In this document: positions 40,148 through 48,289 of the stretch, piece after piece | Layout: the number at the start of each line of letters is the position of its first letter | Position numbering within the stretch: position 1 is the stretch's first letter | Origin: RGIG5579 sp045543495 | GTDB taxonomy: Bacteria > Bacillota > Clostridia > Oscillospirales > SIG627 | Reading direction: 5' to 3' | DNA: 64,000 nucleotides | Assembly (NCBI GenBank): GCA_045543495.1 | Contig: JAZQMO010000019.1 | Coordinates: forward strand, 40,700 to 104,699 | Translations under genes and position numbers: made by a program | Notes under the pieces: model-generated | Seen by the model: the letters and a program-made list of their open reading frames with translations, nothing else | What the model was told of the DNA's origin: nothing | Databases searched by the model: none

Positions 40148-42994
40148 ATGGAAGAAAAGCTCATTTTGGAGCAGGAGGAGACCCCTTCCTGTGATTCGGA
40201 AAAAGTCCAAAAGAAAAAGATCCCCCCTGCCGTCGCCTCCCTTCTCGGGTGGCTGGAGGAAAAGCGTGAGGGCCCTTGGCCCTTGGTGCTGTCCTTTCTT
40301 TTGCCCTTTCTGATCTTCTCCCTGTGCCTTGTGTTTCAGGGGGTGTACCCCTTCGGAACGGGGCAGATCATCAATTATGACGGGTGGCACCAGTACTATC
40401 CCTTCCTTTTGCAGCTGTGGGATCATTTCAAGGAGGGATCAAGCCTTCTGTACGATTGGTCCATGGGAATGGGAACCAATTTTCTCTCCATGCTCTCCTA
40501 TTACGGCTCAAGCCCCCTAAACCTTCTTTTGATCTTGGCTCCCGCAAGGGAATTCCGCTTGCTCTTTACCCTGTTTGTGGCCCTTCGCATCGGTCTTGCG
40601 GGCCTGTTTTGCGCCCTGTTTCTGAAAAAGGTCTTTCGCTCTCCCGGCTGGTCTGTGGCCTTCTTCGGCTTGGGCTATGCCCTGTGCGGCTATATGATGG
40701 GCTATTATTGGAACAATATGTGGCTGGATACGGTGGCTCTGTATCCTCTTTTGTGCCTCGGCACGGTTATGCTCTTCCGTGAGGGGAAATGCTCCCTTTA
40801 CATTCTCGCCCTGTCCCTGAGCCTGTTTTCCAATTATTACATTGGCTTTATGAGCTGTGTGTTCACCATTATCGTATTCTTTTCCCTTTGCGTGTTGGAT
40901 CGGATCCGCTTTTCCGATTTTCTTCGCAGAGGCTTTCGCCTTCTTGTGACCACGCTTTTGGGCGCGGGGGTCTCGGCGGTGATTTTGCTTCCCGCCTTTT
41001 TCGGGCTTCTCAATACCGCCTCCACCCGAGAGGCAACCCCAATGTATGTTTCCTTCTATGAATCCGTGCGGGATCTTGTGGCACCCCTTGCCTCCTTCCA
41101 CGAGCCTGTGGTGATGGACGGACTTCCCAATCTTGCCACCGCCGCCATTCTCATTTTGTTTGCCTTCAGCTTCCTTTGGGCCAAAAAGATCAGCCTGAAG
41201 GAAAAATTGGTGGCCTTTTTCGTGGTGGTCTTTTTGGTCTTTTCCATGAATTTCAGTGTCCTCAATTATATTTGGCACGGCTTTCATTATACCAATATGA
41301 TCCCCTACCGCTTCGCCTATCTCTTCGCCTTTGTGGTGGTTCTTATGGCTTATCGCTATTATCGGGTGGCGGTGGAGGAGTTTGACTGGATCGATGCGGT
41401 GGGAATGGTGATCTTTTCTGCCGTGGTGGCCTTCTGCGCCTACGGTCTGTATCCCGATCTGAGCATCCTTGCCACGGTGGCGGTGTTTGCCATAACCCTG
41501 ATCCTTGTGGCACTGGTGGCGGGAAAATTCATCCCAAAGCGCCTTTTTTCTTTCCTTGTCTGCCTGATCCTTTTGGTGGAAATGACCTTCTCCGCATGGC
41601 TTGGCACCACCGCAGTGGGCGTGAGTGACCACGAGGCCTATTTTGATCTGGAAACGGGGGAAGAGGTGATGGCTCTGGTGGAGCAGGTGAAAGAGAAGGA
41701 GGGGGATTCCTTCTACCGTATGGAGACCACCGAGTGGCGAAGCCTCAATGATTCCTGCTTCTACGGCTACCCCGGCATCAGCCAGTTTTCCAGCGCCGCC
41801 AATCTCAATGTGGCTCGCTTCCTGCAGGGCCTCGGAATGCCTGCCGATCCCGGCAGTAACCGCTTCGTGTATGTTCACGGCACCCCTCTTTCCAATACCC
41901 TTTTGGGAGTGAAGTATCTGGTGAGCAAAACGGGGTACCTGTCCGACACGGATCTGACCTGTATTTCCCCCTCCTCCAACGAATTTACCTCTGCTTTGTA
42001 TGAGTGTAACGGCTTTTCCGGCCTCGGCTTTATGATCGATGCCGAGGGGGCGGGCTTTCAGTTTGATCTTTCCCAAAAGCCCTATGAGCGGCAAAACGCA
42101 CTGTTTTCTGCCATTACGGGGCTTGAGGGTGAGCTTTTCACACCCCTTTACGCTCTGGAGGGAGAATACAAGGGCGCTGAGGTGACCGAGCTTGGAGGGG
42201 ATCAGTATGAATACACCGTCCCCGCTCCCGTGGAAGAGGAGGAGGCGGAAAGCCCCGTGCTCCGCTTTACCTATCAGTCTCCCGCCCGCTCTATGGTATA
42301 TATCTATGCCGATGTCCCCGGTGAAAACTATGTGCAGGTGAACAATGCCTGGCACTGCATTGAGGATTATCCCAATCTCTTTTCCGCAGGTCTTTTTGGA
42401 GAAGGGGAGAAATTTAACCTTCGGGTGGTGCTTCAGGAGGAGAGCAGTGAGGAATATTCCTCCCGCTGTTCCTTTGATGTGGTGGTGCTCAACGAGGCGC
42501 TTTGGAAGGAAGGCCTTGCTCTGATTCAGGATGAGACCCTTCGCCTGACCCGCTTTGAGGATACCTATCTGGAGGGCTTTGTGACCGCCAAGGAGGAAGG
42601 CTTCCTCTACACCTCCATTCCTTGGGAAATGAAGGAAAGCTGGACCGTTCGGGTGGACGGCGAGGTGGTGGAGACTTATCCCTTTGCAGGCTCCTTTGTG
42701 GGACTTGTAGTTCCCGAGGGAGAGCACCGTATCGACTTTTCCTACTCCCCCTTGGGCTTTGAGAAGGGACTTGTGATCTCTCTTGTATCCCTTCTGTTGT
42801 GGATCGGCCTTTGGTACGGGGAGAAAAAGGGCTTTCGCCTGTTTCGGGATAAGCCACTTCCCGCAGTAGAGCCTGAAACAGAAGAGGCAGAACAGCAAGA
42901 ACAGGAAGCCGGCGCTTCCGGCATTTGTGATGAAAAGGAAGGAGGGCCCTGTGACCGTACAGAAATTGATGAGCATCACCCGCAAGGCTCTTGA
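40148..42994 (+). CDS. YfhO family membrane protein
   Basis: A 948-aa giant membrane protein with a GT-C-like layout: a cytoplasmic N-terminus, about twelve helices to residue ~510, then a long extracytoplasmic domain and a final helix near residue 880. YfhO signatures include YDGWHQYYPFLLQLWDHFKEG, GMGTNFLSMLSYYGSSPLNLLL, YMMGYYWNNMWLD and the later LGVKYLVSKT. Relatives glycosylate lipoteichoic acid or other envelope polymers. The start is ATG 40148 behind AAAGGAA. The 3' end overlaps the TtcA-like gene by 44 bases. The sequence ends in a Glu/Gln-rich tail. Confidence 0.9.
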   Translation: MEEKLILEQEETPSCDSEKVQKKKIPPAVASLLGWLEEKREGPWPLVLSFLLPFLIFSLCLVFQGVYPFGTGQIINYDGWHQYYPFLLQLWDHFKEGSSLLYDWSMGMGTNFLSMLSYYGSSPLNLLLILAPAREFRLLFTLFVALRIGLAGLFCALFLKKVFRSPGWSVAFFGLGYALCGYMMGYYWNNMWLDTVALYPLLCLGTVMLFREGKCSLYILALSLSLFSNYYIGFMSCVFTIIVFFSLCVLDRIRFSDFLRRGFRLLVTTLLGAGVSAVILLPAFFGLLNTASTREATPMYVSFYESVRDLVAPLASFHEPVVMDGLPNLATAAILILFAFSFLWAKKISLKEKLVAFFVVVFLVFSMNFSVLNYIWHGFHYTNMIPYRFAYLFAFVVVLMAYRYYRVAVEEFDWIDAVGMVIFSAVVAFCAYGLYPDLSILATVAVFAITLILVALVAGKFIPKRLFSFLVCLILLVEMTFSAWLGTTAVGVSDHEAYFDLETGEEVMALVEQVKEKEGDSFYRMETTEWRSLNDSCFYGYPGISQFSSAANLNVARFLQGLGMPADPGSNRFVYVHGTPLSNTLLGVKYLVSKTGYLSDTDLTCISPSSNEFTSALYECNGFSGLGFMIDAEGAGFQFDLSQKPYERQNALFSAITGLEGELFTPLYALEGEYKGAEVTELGGDQYEYTVPAPVEEEEAESPVLRFTYQSPARSMVYIYADVPGENYVQVNNAWHCIEDYPNLFSAGLFGEGEKFNLRVVLQEESSEEYSSRCSFDVVVLNEALWKEGLALIQDETLRLTRFEDTYLEGFVTAKEEGFLYTSIPWEMKESWTVRVDGEVVETYPFAGSFVGLVVPEGEHRIDFSYSPLGFEKGLVISLVSLLLWIGLWYGEKKGFRLFRDKPLPAVEPETEEAEQQEQEAGASGICDEKEGGPCDRTEIDEHHPQGS

Positions 42995-43688
42995 CGATTT
43001 TCAAATGCTGGAGGAGGGGGAGAGCATTGTGGTGGGCGTTTCCGGCGGCAAGGATTCCCTTGCGCTGGTCACCTCTCTTGCCCACCTTTCCCGCTATCAC
43101 CCCAAGCATTTTACCGTCAAAGCGGTGACGGTGGATCTTGGCTTTGAGGGAGCGGATTTTACCCCCATTGCCCGCTATCTGGAGGAGCTTGGCGTGGAGT
43201 ATCGGGTGGTGAAGACCGAGATCGGAAGGATCGTGTTTGATGTGCGAAAGGAAAAGAATCCCTGCTCTCTTTGCGCCAAAATGAAGCGTGGCATCCTGTG
43301 TGATGCGGTCAAGGAGATGGGCTCGTCAAAGCTTGCTCTTGCCCACCATCGGGACGATCTGATCGACACCTTTCTGATGAACCTGTTTTATGCAGGCAGG
43401 ATCGATACCTTCCTTCCCGTGACGGAGCTGGATAAAACAGGGGTCACGGTGATCCGCCCCTTCCTCTATGCAGAGGAGAAGGAGCTGGTGTATTTTGCCA
43501 ATAAAAACCCCATGCCCGTTTGCCCCTCGGGCTGTCCCGCCGACCATTTCACCACAAGAGAAGAGGTGAAGGTGCTGCTTCGGGGTCTGGCCAAGGAAAA
43601 CCCCGATATCAAGGCAAAGCTTTTCGGCGCCATCTCCCGAGCGGGGCTTCTTTCCCGTAAGAAGAATGACACCATCGGCCCCTCCTGA
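42951..43688 (+). CDS. TtcA-like PP-loop tRNA 2-thiolation protein
   Basis: A 245-aa adenylating thiolase of the TtcA/Ncs6 group. The PP-loop is VVGVSGGKDSLAL. The cluster cysteines are NPCSLCAKMKRG and a later CPSGCP; TtcA uses a 4Fe-4S cluster to make 2-thiocytidine at tRNA position 32. HHRDDLIDTFLMNLFYAGR is a family block. GTG 42951 is chosen because GGAGGG is six bases upstream; ATG 42969 is possible. It overlaps the yfhO-like gene. Confidence 0.85.
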   Translation: MTVQKLMSITRKALDDFQMLEEGESIVVGVSGGKDSLALVTSLAHLSRYHPKHFTVKAVTVDLGFEGADFTPIARYLEELGVEYRVVKTEIGRIVFDVRKEKNPCSLCAKMKRGILCDAVKEMGSSKLALAHHRDDLIDTFLMNLFYAGRIDTFLPVTELDKTGVTVIRPFLYAEEKELVYFANKNPMPVCPSGCPADHFTTREEVKVLLRGLAKENPDIKAKLFGAISRAGLLSRKKNDTIGPS

Positions 43689-43730
43689 AGGGGAGAATGT
43701 GAAAAAAGTGTTAACAATAAAGCCAACTGC

Positions 43731-43758
43731 TTGAATTTTTCCTGTATTTGGCTATAAT
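43731..43758 (+). promoter_or_regulatory. Promoter of groESL
   Basis: TTGAAT (43731-43736), a 16-base spacer and TATAAT (43753-43758), just ahead of the CIRCE element. Confidence 0.8.
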
Positions 43759-43771
43759 AAAAATACAAGGT

Positions 43772-43798
43772 TTAGCACTCCCGAACCGAGAGTGCTAA
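43772..43798 (+). promoter_or_regulatory. CIRCE operator (HrcA site)
   Basis: Perfect TTAGCACTC-N9-GAGTGCTAA inverted repeat 13 bases after the -10. The HrcA repressor binds here and releases groESL on heat or protein-folding stress; hrcA itself is not in this window. Confidence 0.98.
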
Positions 43799-43831
43799 AA
43801 CGAGAAAAAGGAATTTGAGGAGGAAAAAGAA

Positions 43832-44113
43832 ATGTTAAAACCCCTTAACGACAGAGTAGTGCTGAAAATGGTGGAAGCCGAAGAGACGACCACCTCCGGA
43901 ATCATCCTGGCAGGCGCCGCAAAGGAAAAGCCCGAGGTTGCAGAGGTTATTGCAGTGGGCCCCGGCGGTGTGGTGGATGGCAATAAAGTAGAAATGAATG
44001 TAAAGGTTGGAGACAAGGTTATTATGAGCAAGTACTCCGGCACCGAGGTGAAATATCAGGGTACCGAGTATGTGATCGTCAGAATGGGCGACATTCTGGC
44101 CATTGTAGACTAA
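43832..44113 (+). CDS. groES: Co-chaperonin GroES
   Basis: The 93-aa lid of the chaperonin. It opens MLKPLNDRVVLKMVEAEETT. The mobile loop TTSGIILAGAAKEKPEVAEV and the closing KYSGTEVKYQGTEYVIVR are all standard. AGGAGGAAA precedes the ATG. It lies ten bases before groEL under CIRCE control. Confidence 0.97.
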   Translation: MLKPLNDRVVLKMVEAEETTTSGIILAGAAKEKPEVAEVIAVGPGGVVDGNKVEMNVKVGDKVIMSKYSGTEVKYQGTEYVIVRMGDILAIVD

Positions 44114-44123
44114 GGAGGAAAAT

Positions 44124-45761
44124 ATGGCAAAAGATATGATCTATGGCATTGAAGCCAGAAACAAATTGATGAGCGGTATCGACCAGCTGGCCGATGCAGT
44201 CAAATCCACCATTGGCCCCAAGGGCAGAAACGTGGTATTGGAAAAGAAATTCGGCGCACCCCTCATCACCAATGACGGTGTGACCATCGCCAAGGAGATC
44301 GAATTGGACGATCCCTTTGAAAATATGGGCGCTCAGCTGATCCGTCAGGTTGCCGTGAAGACCAACGATGCCGCAGGTGACGGTACCACCACCGCTACCG
44401 TTCTGGCGCAGGCCTTCGTTCGTGAGGGTATGAAGAACGTCACCGCAGGCGCTAATCCTATGGTGCTGAAGAAGGGTATTTCCAAGGCCGTTGAGGTTGC
44501 CATTGCCGAATTGAAGAAGAACTCCAAGCCCGTTTCCGGCAAGGAGGATATCGTCAGAGTCGGTACCATTTCCGGTGGCGATGAATTGGTGGGAACCCTC
44601 ATTGCAGACGCCATGGAAAAGGTTTCCGCTGACGGCGTGATTACCGTAGAGGAAAGCAAATCCGCCGAGACCTATTGCGAGGTCGTGGAGGGTATGCAGT
44701 TTGACCGCGGTTACCTCTCCCCCTATATGGTGACCGATACCGATAAGATGGAGACCGTGTTTGACGATGCGGTGCTTCTCATTACCGATAAGAAGATCTC
44801 CAACATTCAGGAGATCCTGCCCCTTTTGGAGCAGATCATGCAGTCCGGCCTCAAGCTTGTGATCATCGGTGAGGATGTAGAAGGCGAAGCCCTTTCCACC
44901 CTCCTTGTGAACAAGCTCCGCGGCACCTTTACCTGCGCCGCCGTGAAGGCCCCCGGCTTTGGCGACAGAAGAAAAGAGATGCTTCAGGACATTGCCATTC
45001 TCACCGGCGGTACCGTTGTCTCCTCCGATCTGGGTCTGGAGCTGAAGGAGACCACCTTGGATATGCTGGGCAGAGCCAAGCAGGTGAAGATCACCAAGGA
45101 AAATACCATTATCGTAGGCGGTCAGGGCAATCCTCAGGCCATTCAGGATCGCATTGCCTCCATCCGTGCAGGCATTGAGACCACCACCAGCGATTTCGAC
45201 CGTGAAAAGCTGCAGGAGAGATTGGCCAAGCTGGCAGGCGGTGTAGCCGTGATTAAGGTCGGCGCAGCCACCGAAGCAGAAATGAAGGATAAGAAGCTCC
45301 GCATTGAGGATGCGCTCAACGCAACCCGTGCCGCTGTAGAGGAGGGTATCGTTCCCGGTGGCGGTGTGGCACTGCTCAATACCGTTTCCGCCGTAAAGGC
45401 CCTTTTGGAAACCACTCAGGGCGAAGAGAAGATCGGTGTTCAGATCGTGCTCCGTGCTCTGGAGGATCCCGCCCGTCAGATCGCTGCCAATGCAGGCTTT
45501 GAGGGCAGCGTCATCATTGACAAGATCTTGAATTCCGGCAAGATCGCCTATGGCTTCAACGCCTATACCGAGGAGTATGTGGATATGTACGAGGCCGGTA
45601 TCATCGATCCTACCAAGGTGACTCGCTCCGCTCTGGCAAATGCTTCCAGCGTTGCCGCAATGGTTCTGACCACCGAGGTTCTGGTTGCCGAGAAAAAGGC
45701 CGATGCACAGGCCGCTATGGCCGCACAGGCCGCAGCAGCCGCAGGCGGCGGAATGTATTAA
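44124..45761 (+). CDS. groEL: Chaperonin GroEL
   Basis: A 545-aa ATP-dependent folding chamber subunit. It contains KSTIGPKGRNVVLEKKFGAP, the ATPase DGTTTATVLAQ, SDLGLELKETTLDMLGRAKQ, and the C-terminal Gly/Met tail (AAAAGGGMY, shorter than the usual GGM repeats). AAGGAGGAAA precedes the ATG. Single copy in this window, with a strong terminator after it. Confidence 0.98.
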   Translation: MAKDMIYGIEARNKLMSGIDQLADAVKSTIGPKGRNVVLEKKFGAPLITNDGVTIAKEIELDDPFENMGAQLIRQVAVKTNDAAGDGTTTATVLAQAFVREGMKNVTAGANPMVLKKGISKAVEVAIAELKKNSKPVSGKEDIVRVGTISGGDELVGTLIADAMEKVSADGVITVEESKSAETYCEVVEGMQFDRGYLSPYMVTDTDKMETVFDDAVLLITDKKISNIQEILPLLEQIMQSGLKLVIIGEDVEGEALSTLLVNKLRGTFTCAAVKAPGFGDRRKEMLQDIAILTGGTVVSSDLGLELKETTLDMLGRAKQVKITKENTIIVGGQGNPQAIQDRIASIRAGIETTTSDFDREKLQERLAKLAGGVAVIKVGAATEAEMKDKKLRIEDALNATRAAVEEGIVPGGGVALLNTVSAVKALLETTQGEEKIGVQIVLRALEDPARQIAANAGFEGSVIIDKILNSGKIAYGFNAYTEEYVDMYEAGIIDPTKVTRSALANASSVAAMVLTTEVLVAEKKADAQAAMAAQAAAAAGGGMY

Positions 45762-45773
45762 GAAAAAGAAACA

Positions 45774-45811
45774 AAAGGGGAGACACGAAAGGTGTTCTCC
45801 CCTTTTTTTCT
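45774..45811 (+). terminator. Intrinsic terminator of groESL
   Basis: AAAAGGGGAGACAC pairs with GGTGTTCTCCCCTTTT around GAAA, followed by T. The T run adjoins the next -35 element. Confidence 0.9.
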
Positions 45812-45839
45812 TGACAAGAGCTTATATTTCCTGTATAAC
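45811..45839 (+). promoter_or_regulatory. Promoter of the transglutaminase-like gene
   Basis: TTGACA (45811-45816), a 17-base spacer and TATAAC (45834-45839). Confidence 0.75.
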
Positions 45840-45863
45840 CGAAGAAGAAAGGGGGAGGAGCGG

Positions 45864-47069
45864 ATGAAAAAAGCATTTGGCGGCGCTTTGAAATTCTGTT
45901 TTATCGTGCTGGTGTGCGCCATAGGGCCGCTGTCTTATTTCGGCACACAGTATTATGACGCCAAAGAGGAATTTGAGGCGGATCGGCGGATTACCTATGT
46001 GGGCTTTTCCGAAACGGAGGATGTTTCCCTTGTGGATTACGAAACGGTGCGGGATTATGCCCCTCGCTTTGCCCATCTTCGCAGCAATGTGTATTTTAGC
46101 GCCCTCAATGACTCCGAAAAGGCCATCTACCGCCTTTTGGAATACGCCATGGAAAACGGAAAAACCCATCTGTTTTTCGATGAAGCCCTGATGGCGGGGA
46201 CCCGGCGCCCCATTGGGGACATTATCAAATTCTATTCTCTGGATTCTCCCATGCTGGAGCAAAATGTATCCTATTCCTATTCCGATGCCTCCTATACCTT
46301 CTCCTATTTTTACGAACACATTACCTTTGAGCGGCAGGGACTCAGCCTTGAGGTGAAGAATTTTTCCGCCGATCGCCTGCAAAAGAAAGAGGAGGCCCTC
46401 GCCGAGGCGCAAAGGCTTGCTGAAAATATGCCGAAGCACGGGACCCAAAGGGAGGATGCCCTCTATCTGTACAAAAGCTTTTTGGAAAATAAGTCCTATG
46501 GGGAGTACCCCAAGGGCGAGGTCTGCCATTATCTCTATGACGGCATCGTGGGAAATGCCACCCAGTGCGACGGCTTTGCCAATGCCTACGCCCTCCTTGC
46601 CCGCCTGAAGGGGATCGAGGTGCTGGAGAAAAAGGATGATCCCCCCGAGGGAGAGGAGGGGCATACCTGGAACGGTATTTTGCTGGACGGGGCTTGGTAC
46701 AATGTGGATTGCTCCCTGTCTGAGGAGGCAAGAAGATCGGAAATTGAAAATGATCTTCCCCTCCATTTTGCCTTTTCCGATGCGCTTTTGGAGGTTTCCA
46801 AGGTTGCCTATGGGGATTTGCTCCCTTCCTTTACGGAAAATATCATCCCCGTGAGAGAAAGCTTTGAGAATTATCATACTCCCGATCAGGCAAACCGCTT
46901 GACGGAGCTAATCCGCTCGGCGGGAGAGGAGTGGGTCTTGGTTCGCATTGAATCGGGGGAAATGCCCGAGGATTGGCTGGGCCCCGTGGCCAACCGTCTT
47001 CGCTCCACGGTGCGCTATTTGGCGATCCCCGCCTCCGACGGAACATACATTTACCTGAAAAAGGAATAA
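45864..47069 (+). CDS. Membrane-anchored transglutaminase-like domain protein
   Basis: A 401-aa protein with an N-terminal membrane helix (residues ~9-27). The central domain has the transglutaminase-like triad: Cys in GNATQCDGFANAYALLARLKG, His in GHTWNGILLDGAWY and Asp in NVDCSLSE. Such domains act as proteases or cross-linkers; in Firmicutes they are often cell-surface. The start is ATG 45864 behind GGGGAGGAG. Monocistronic. Confidence 0.82.
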   Translation: MKKAFGGALKFCFIVLVCAIGPLSYFGTQYYDAKEEFEADRRITYVGFSETEDVSLVDYETVRDYAPRFAHLRSNVYFSALNDSEKAIYRLLEYAMENGKTHLFFDEALMAGTRRPIGDIIKFYSLDSPMLEQNVSYSYSDASYTFSYFYEHITFERQGLSLEVKNFSADRLQKKEEALAEAQRLAENMPKHGTQREDALYLYKSFLENKSYGEYPKGEVCHYLYDGIVGNATQCDGFANAYALLARLKGIEVLEKKDDPPEGEEGHTWNGILLDGAWYNVDCSLSEEARRSEIENDLPLHFAFSDALLEVSKVAYGDLLPSFTENIIPVRESFENYHTPDQANRLTELIRSAGEEWVLVRIESGEMPEDWLGPVANRLRSTVRYLAIPASDGTYIYLKKE

Positions 47070-47074
47070 AAAAA

Positions 47075-47106
47075 GAGGGCTGCCATTGATGGCAGCCCCG
47101 TTTTTA
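47075..47106. terminator. Bidirectional intrinsic terminator
   Basis: GGGCTGCC and GGCAGCCC pair around ATTGAT, with A-rich and T-rich flanks, between two converging genes. Confidence 0.85.
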
Positions 47107-47934
47107 ACAAAAGGCAAAGTATATGAGAACGGCGGCGCCCAGAAAAATACGGTATACGCCGAAGACGGAGAAGCTGTGCTTTTTCACAAAGTCCATCAAA
47201 AAGCGGATCACGAAGAAGGAGGTCACAAAGGCAGAAGCACAGCCCACCAGAAGAATGGCAATTTCGGTGAGAGAAAAATCAAGCCCGAAGCCAACGAGCT
47301 TTAACAGGGAGTAGCCCAGCATCACGGGGACGGCAAGGAAAAAGGTAAATTCCGCCGCCGCCACACGGCTTACCCCCAAAAGGAGCGCTCCAACAATGGT
47401 GGAGCCGGAGCGGGAGGTGCCGGGAATGATGGAAAGCACCTGAAACAGACCGATGAAAAGGGCGTCTCGGTAGCTGATCTCCTGAAGGGAGTTGACCCGA
47501 TAGACCTTATTTTCATTCTTTTTTTCAATGAAGAGAAAGGCAAAGCCGTAAAGAATGAGCGCCAAGGCGATCACCGTGGGGGTGTGCAGGTGCGCATCGA
47601 TAAAGTCATCAAAGGCAAGGGTCACCACCGCACCGGGGATACAGGCCACCACCACCTTGAACCACAGGGAGAATACATCCCTTCGGATGATGCTCTCTCC
47701 TTTTTTTTGAAACTGAAAGGGGAACATTTTGTCCCAAAAGAGGATCAAGACCGCCAAAATGGCACCCAGCTGGATCACAATGAAGAACAGCTCCTTGAAT
47801 TCCTCCGATTGATCCATTTGCAAAAATTCATCCACCAAAAGCATATGCCCCGTACTGCTGACGGGAAGCCACTCGGTGATCCCTTCTACAATGCCGAGAA
47901 ACAAAACCTTCAAATATTCTAAAATTTCAGCCAT
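47104..47934 (-). CDS. uppP: Undecaprenyl-diphosphatase UppP (BacA)
   Basis: A 276-aa integral membrane phosphatase that recycles the lipid carrier of wall synthesis and gives bacitracin tolerance. Signature motifs: EGITEWLPVSSTGHMLL near the N-terminus and PGTSRSGSTIVGALL in the second half. Eight or so helices. The start is ATG 47934, GGGAGG upstream. Monocistronic, convergent with the transglutaminase-like gene. Confidence 0.96.
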   Translation of the reverse strand: MAEILEYLKVLFLGIVEGITEWLPVSSTGHMLLVDEFLQMDQSEEFKELFFIVIQLGAILAVLILFWDKMFPFQFQKKGESIIRRDVFSLWFKVVVACIPGAVVTLAFDDFIDAHLHTPTVIALALILYGFAFLFIEKKNENKVYRVNSLQEISYRDALFIGLFQVLSIIPGTSRSGSTIVGALLLGVSRVAAAEFTFFLAVPVMLGYSLLKLVGFGLDFSLTEIAILLVGCASAFVTSFFVIRFLMDFVKKHSFSVFGVYRIFLGAAVLIYFAFC

Positions 47935-48016
47935 AAAGCCTCCCATCTTTTTTTCAGTTTATGTACCGTTTCCTTATTCTATCACAAGAAGTGTTTTTTG
48001 TAAAGAAAAACGGGGA

Positions 48017-48045
48017 TTGACAAGGGCAAAAAAAGAAGCTATAAT
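48017..48045 (+). promoter_or_regulatory. Promoter of the T-box/thrS unit
   Basis: TTGACA (48017-48022), a 17-base spacer and TATAAT (48040-48045). Confidence 0.88.
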
Positions 48046-48049
48046 AAGG

Positions 48050-48270
48050 ATTAGGAACAAGCAAGGTAAGGAGCCGTTCTTCAGAGAGGCGGAGGGGTGA
48101 AAGCCGCCGTTCGGTCTTACGTTGTACCGTCCTTTTCAAGTTCCGCAGGAAATGGCGGCGCTCCCTTGGCGAAACAAGGGTCAAAAAGAGCAGACGAAAT
48201 GTCTGAATTCGGGTGGAACCGTGGGATACTCTCACCCCGAAAGCAATTGCTTTCGGGGTGTTATTTTTTT
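48050..48270 (+). promoter_or_regulatory. T-box leader of thrS
   Basis: The leader contains the T-box sequence GGGTGGAACCGTGGG (48211-48225), which pairs with the uncharged tRNA end, and a stem I region from about 48055 with the AGAGAG element. A perfect 28-base palindromic terminator (CACCCCGAAAGC.. at 48233-48260) followed by seven T completes it. Uncharged tRNA-Thr should prevent termination. A candidate Thr specifier ACC is at 48126-48128, tentative. A reading frame runs through the leader into thrS, but it is not coding. Confidence 0.92.
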
Positions 48271-48289
48271 CCCCGAAAAAGGAGGAGTT

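Noticed and set aside
40517..42985. Long open frame on the minus strand opposite the YfhO gene
   Set aside because: It is rich in His, Gly and Lys, has no SD or promoter, and mirrors the codon bias of the real plus-strand gene.
48122..48289. N-terminal extension of thrS through the leader
   Set aside because: The frame crosses the T-box sequence and its terminator; a strong SD precedes ATG 48290, so the upstream codons are not translated as part of ThrS.
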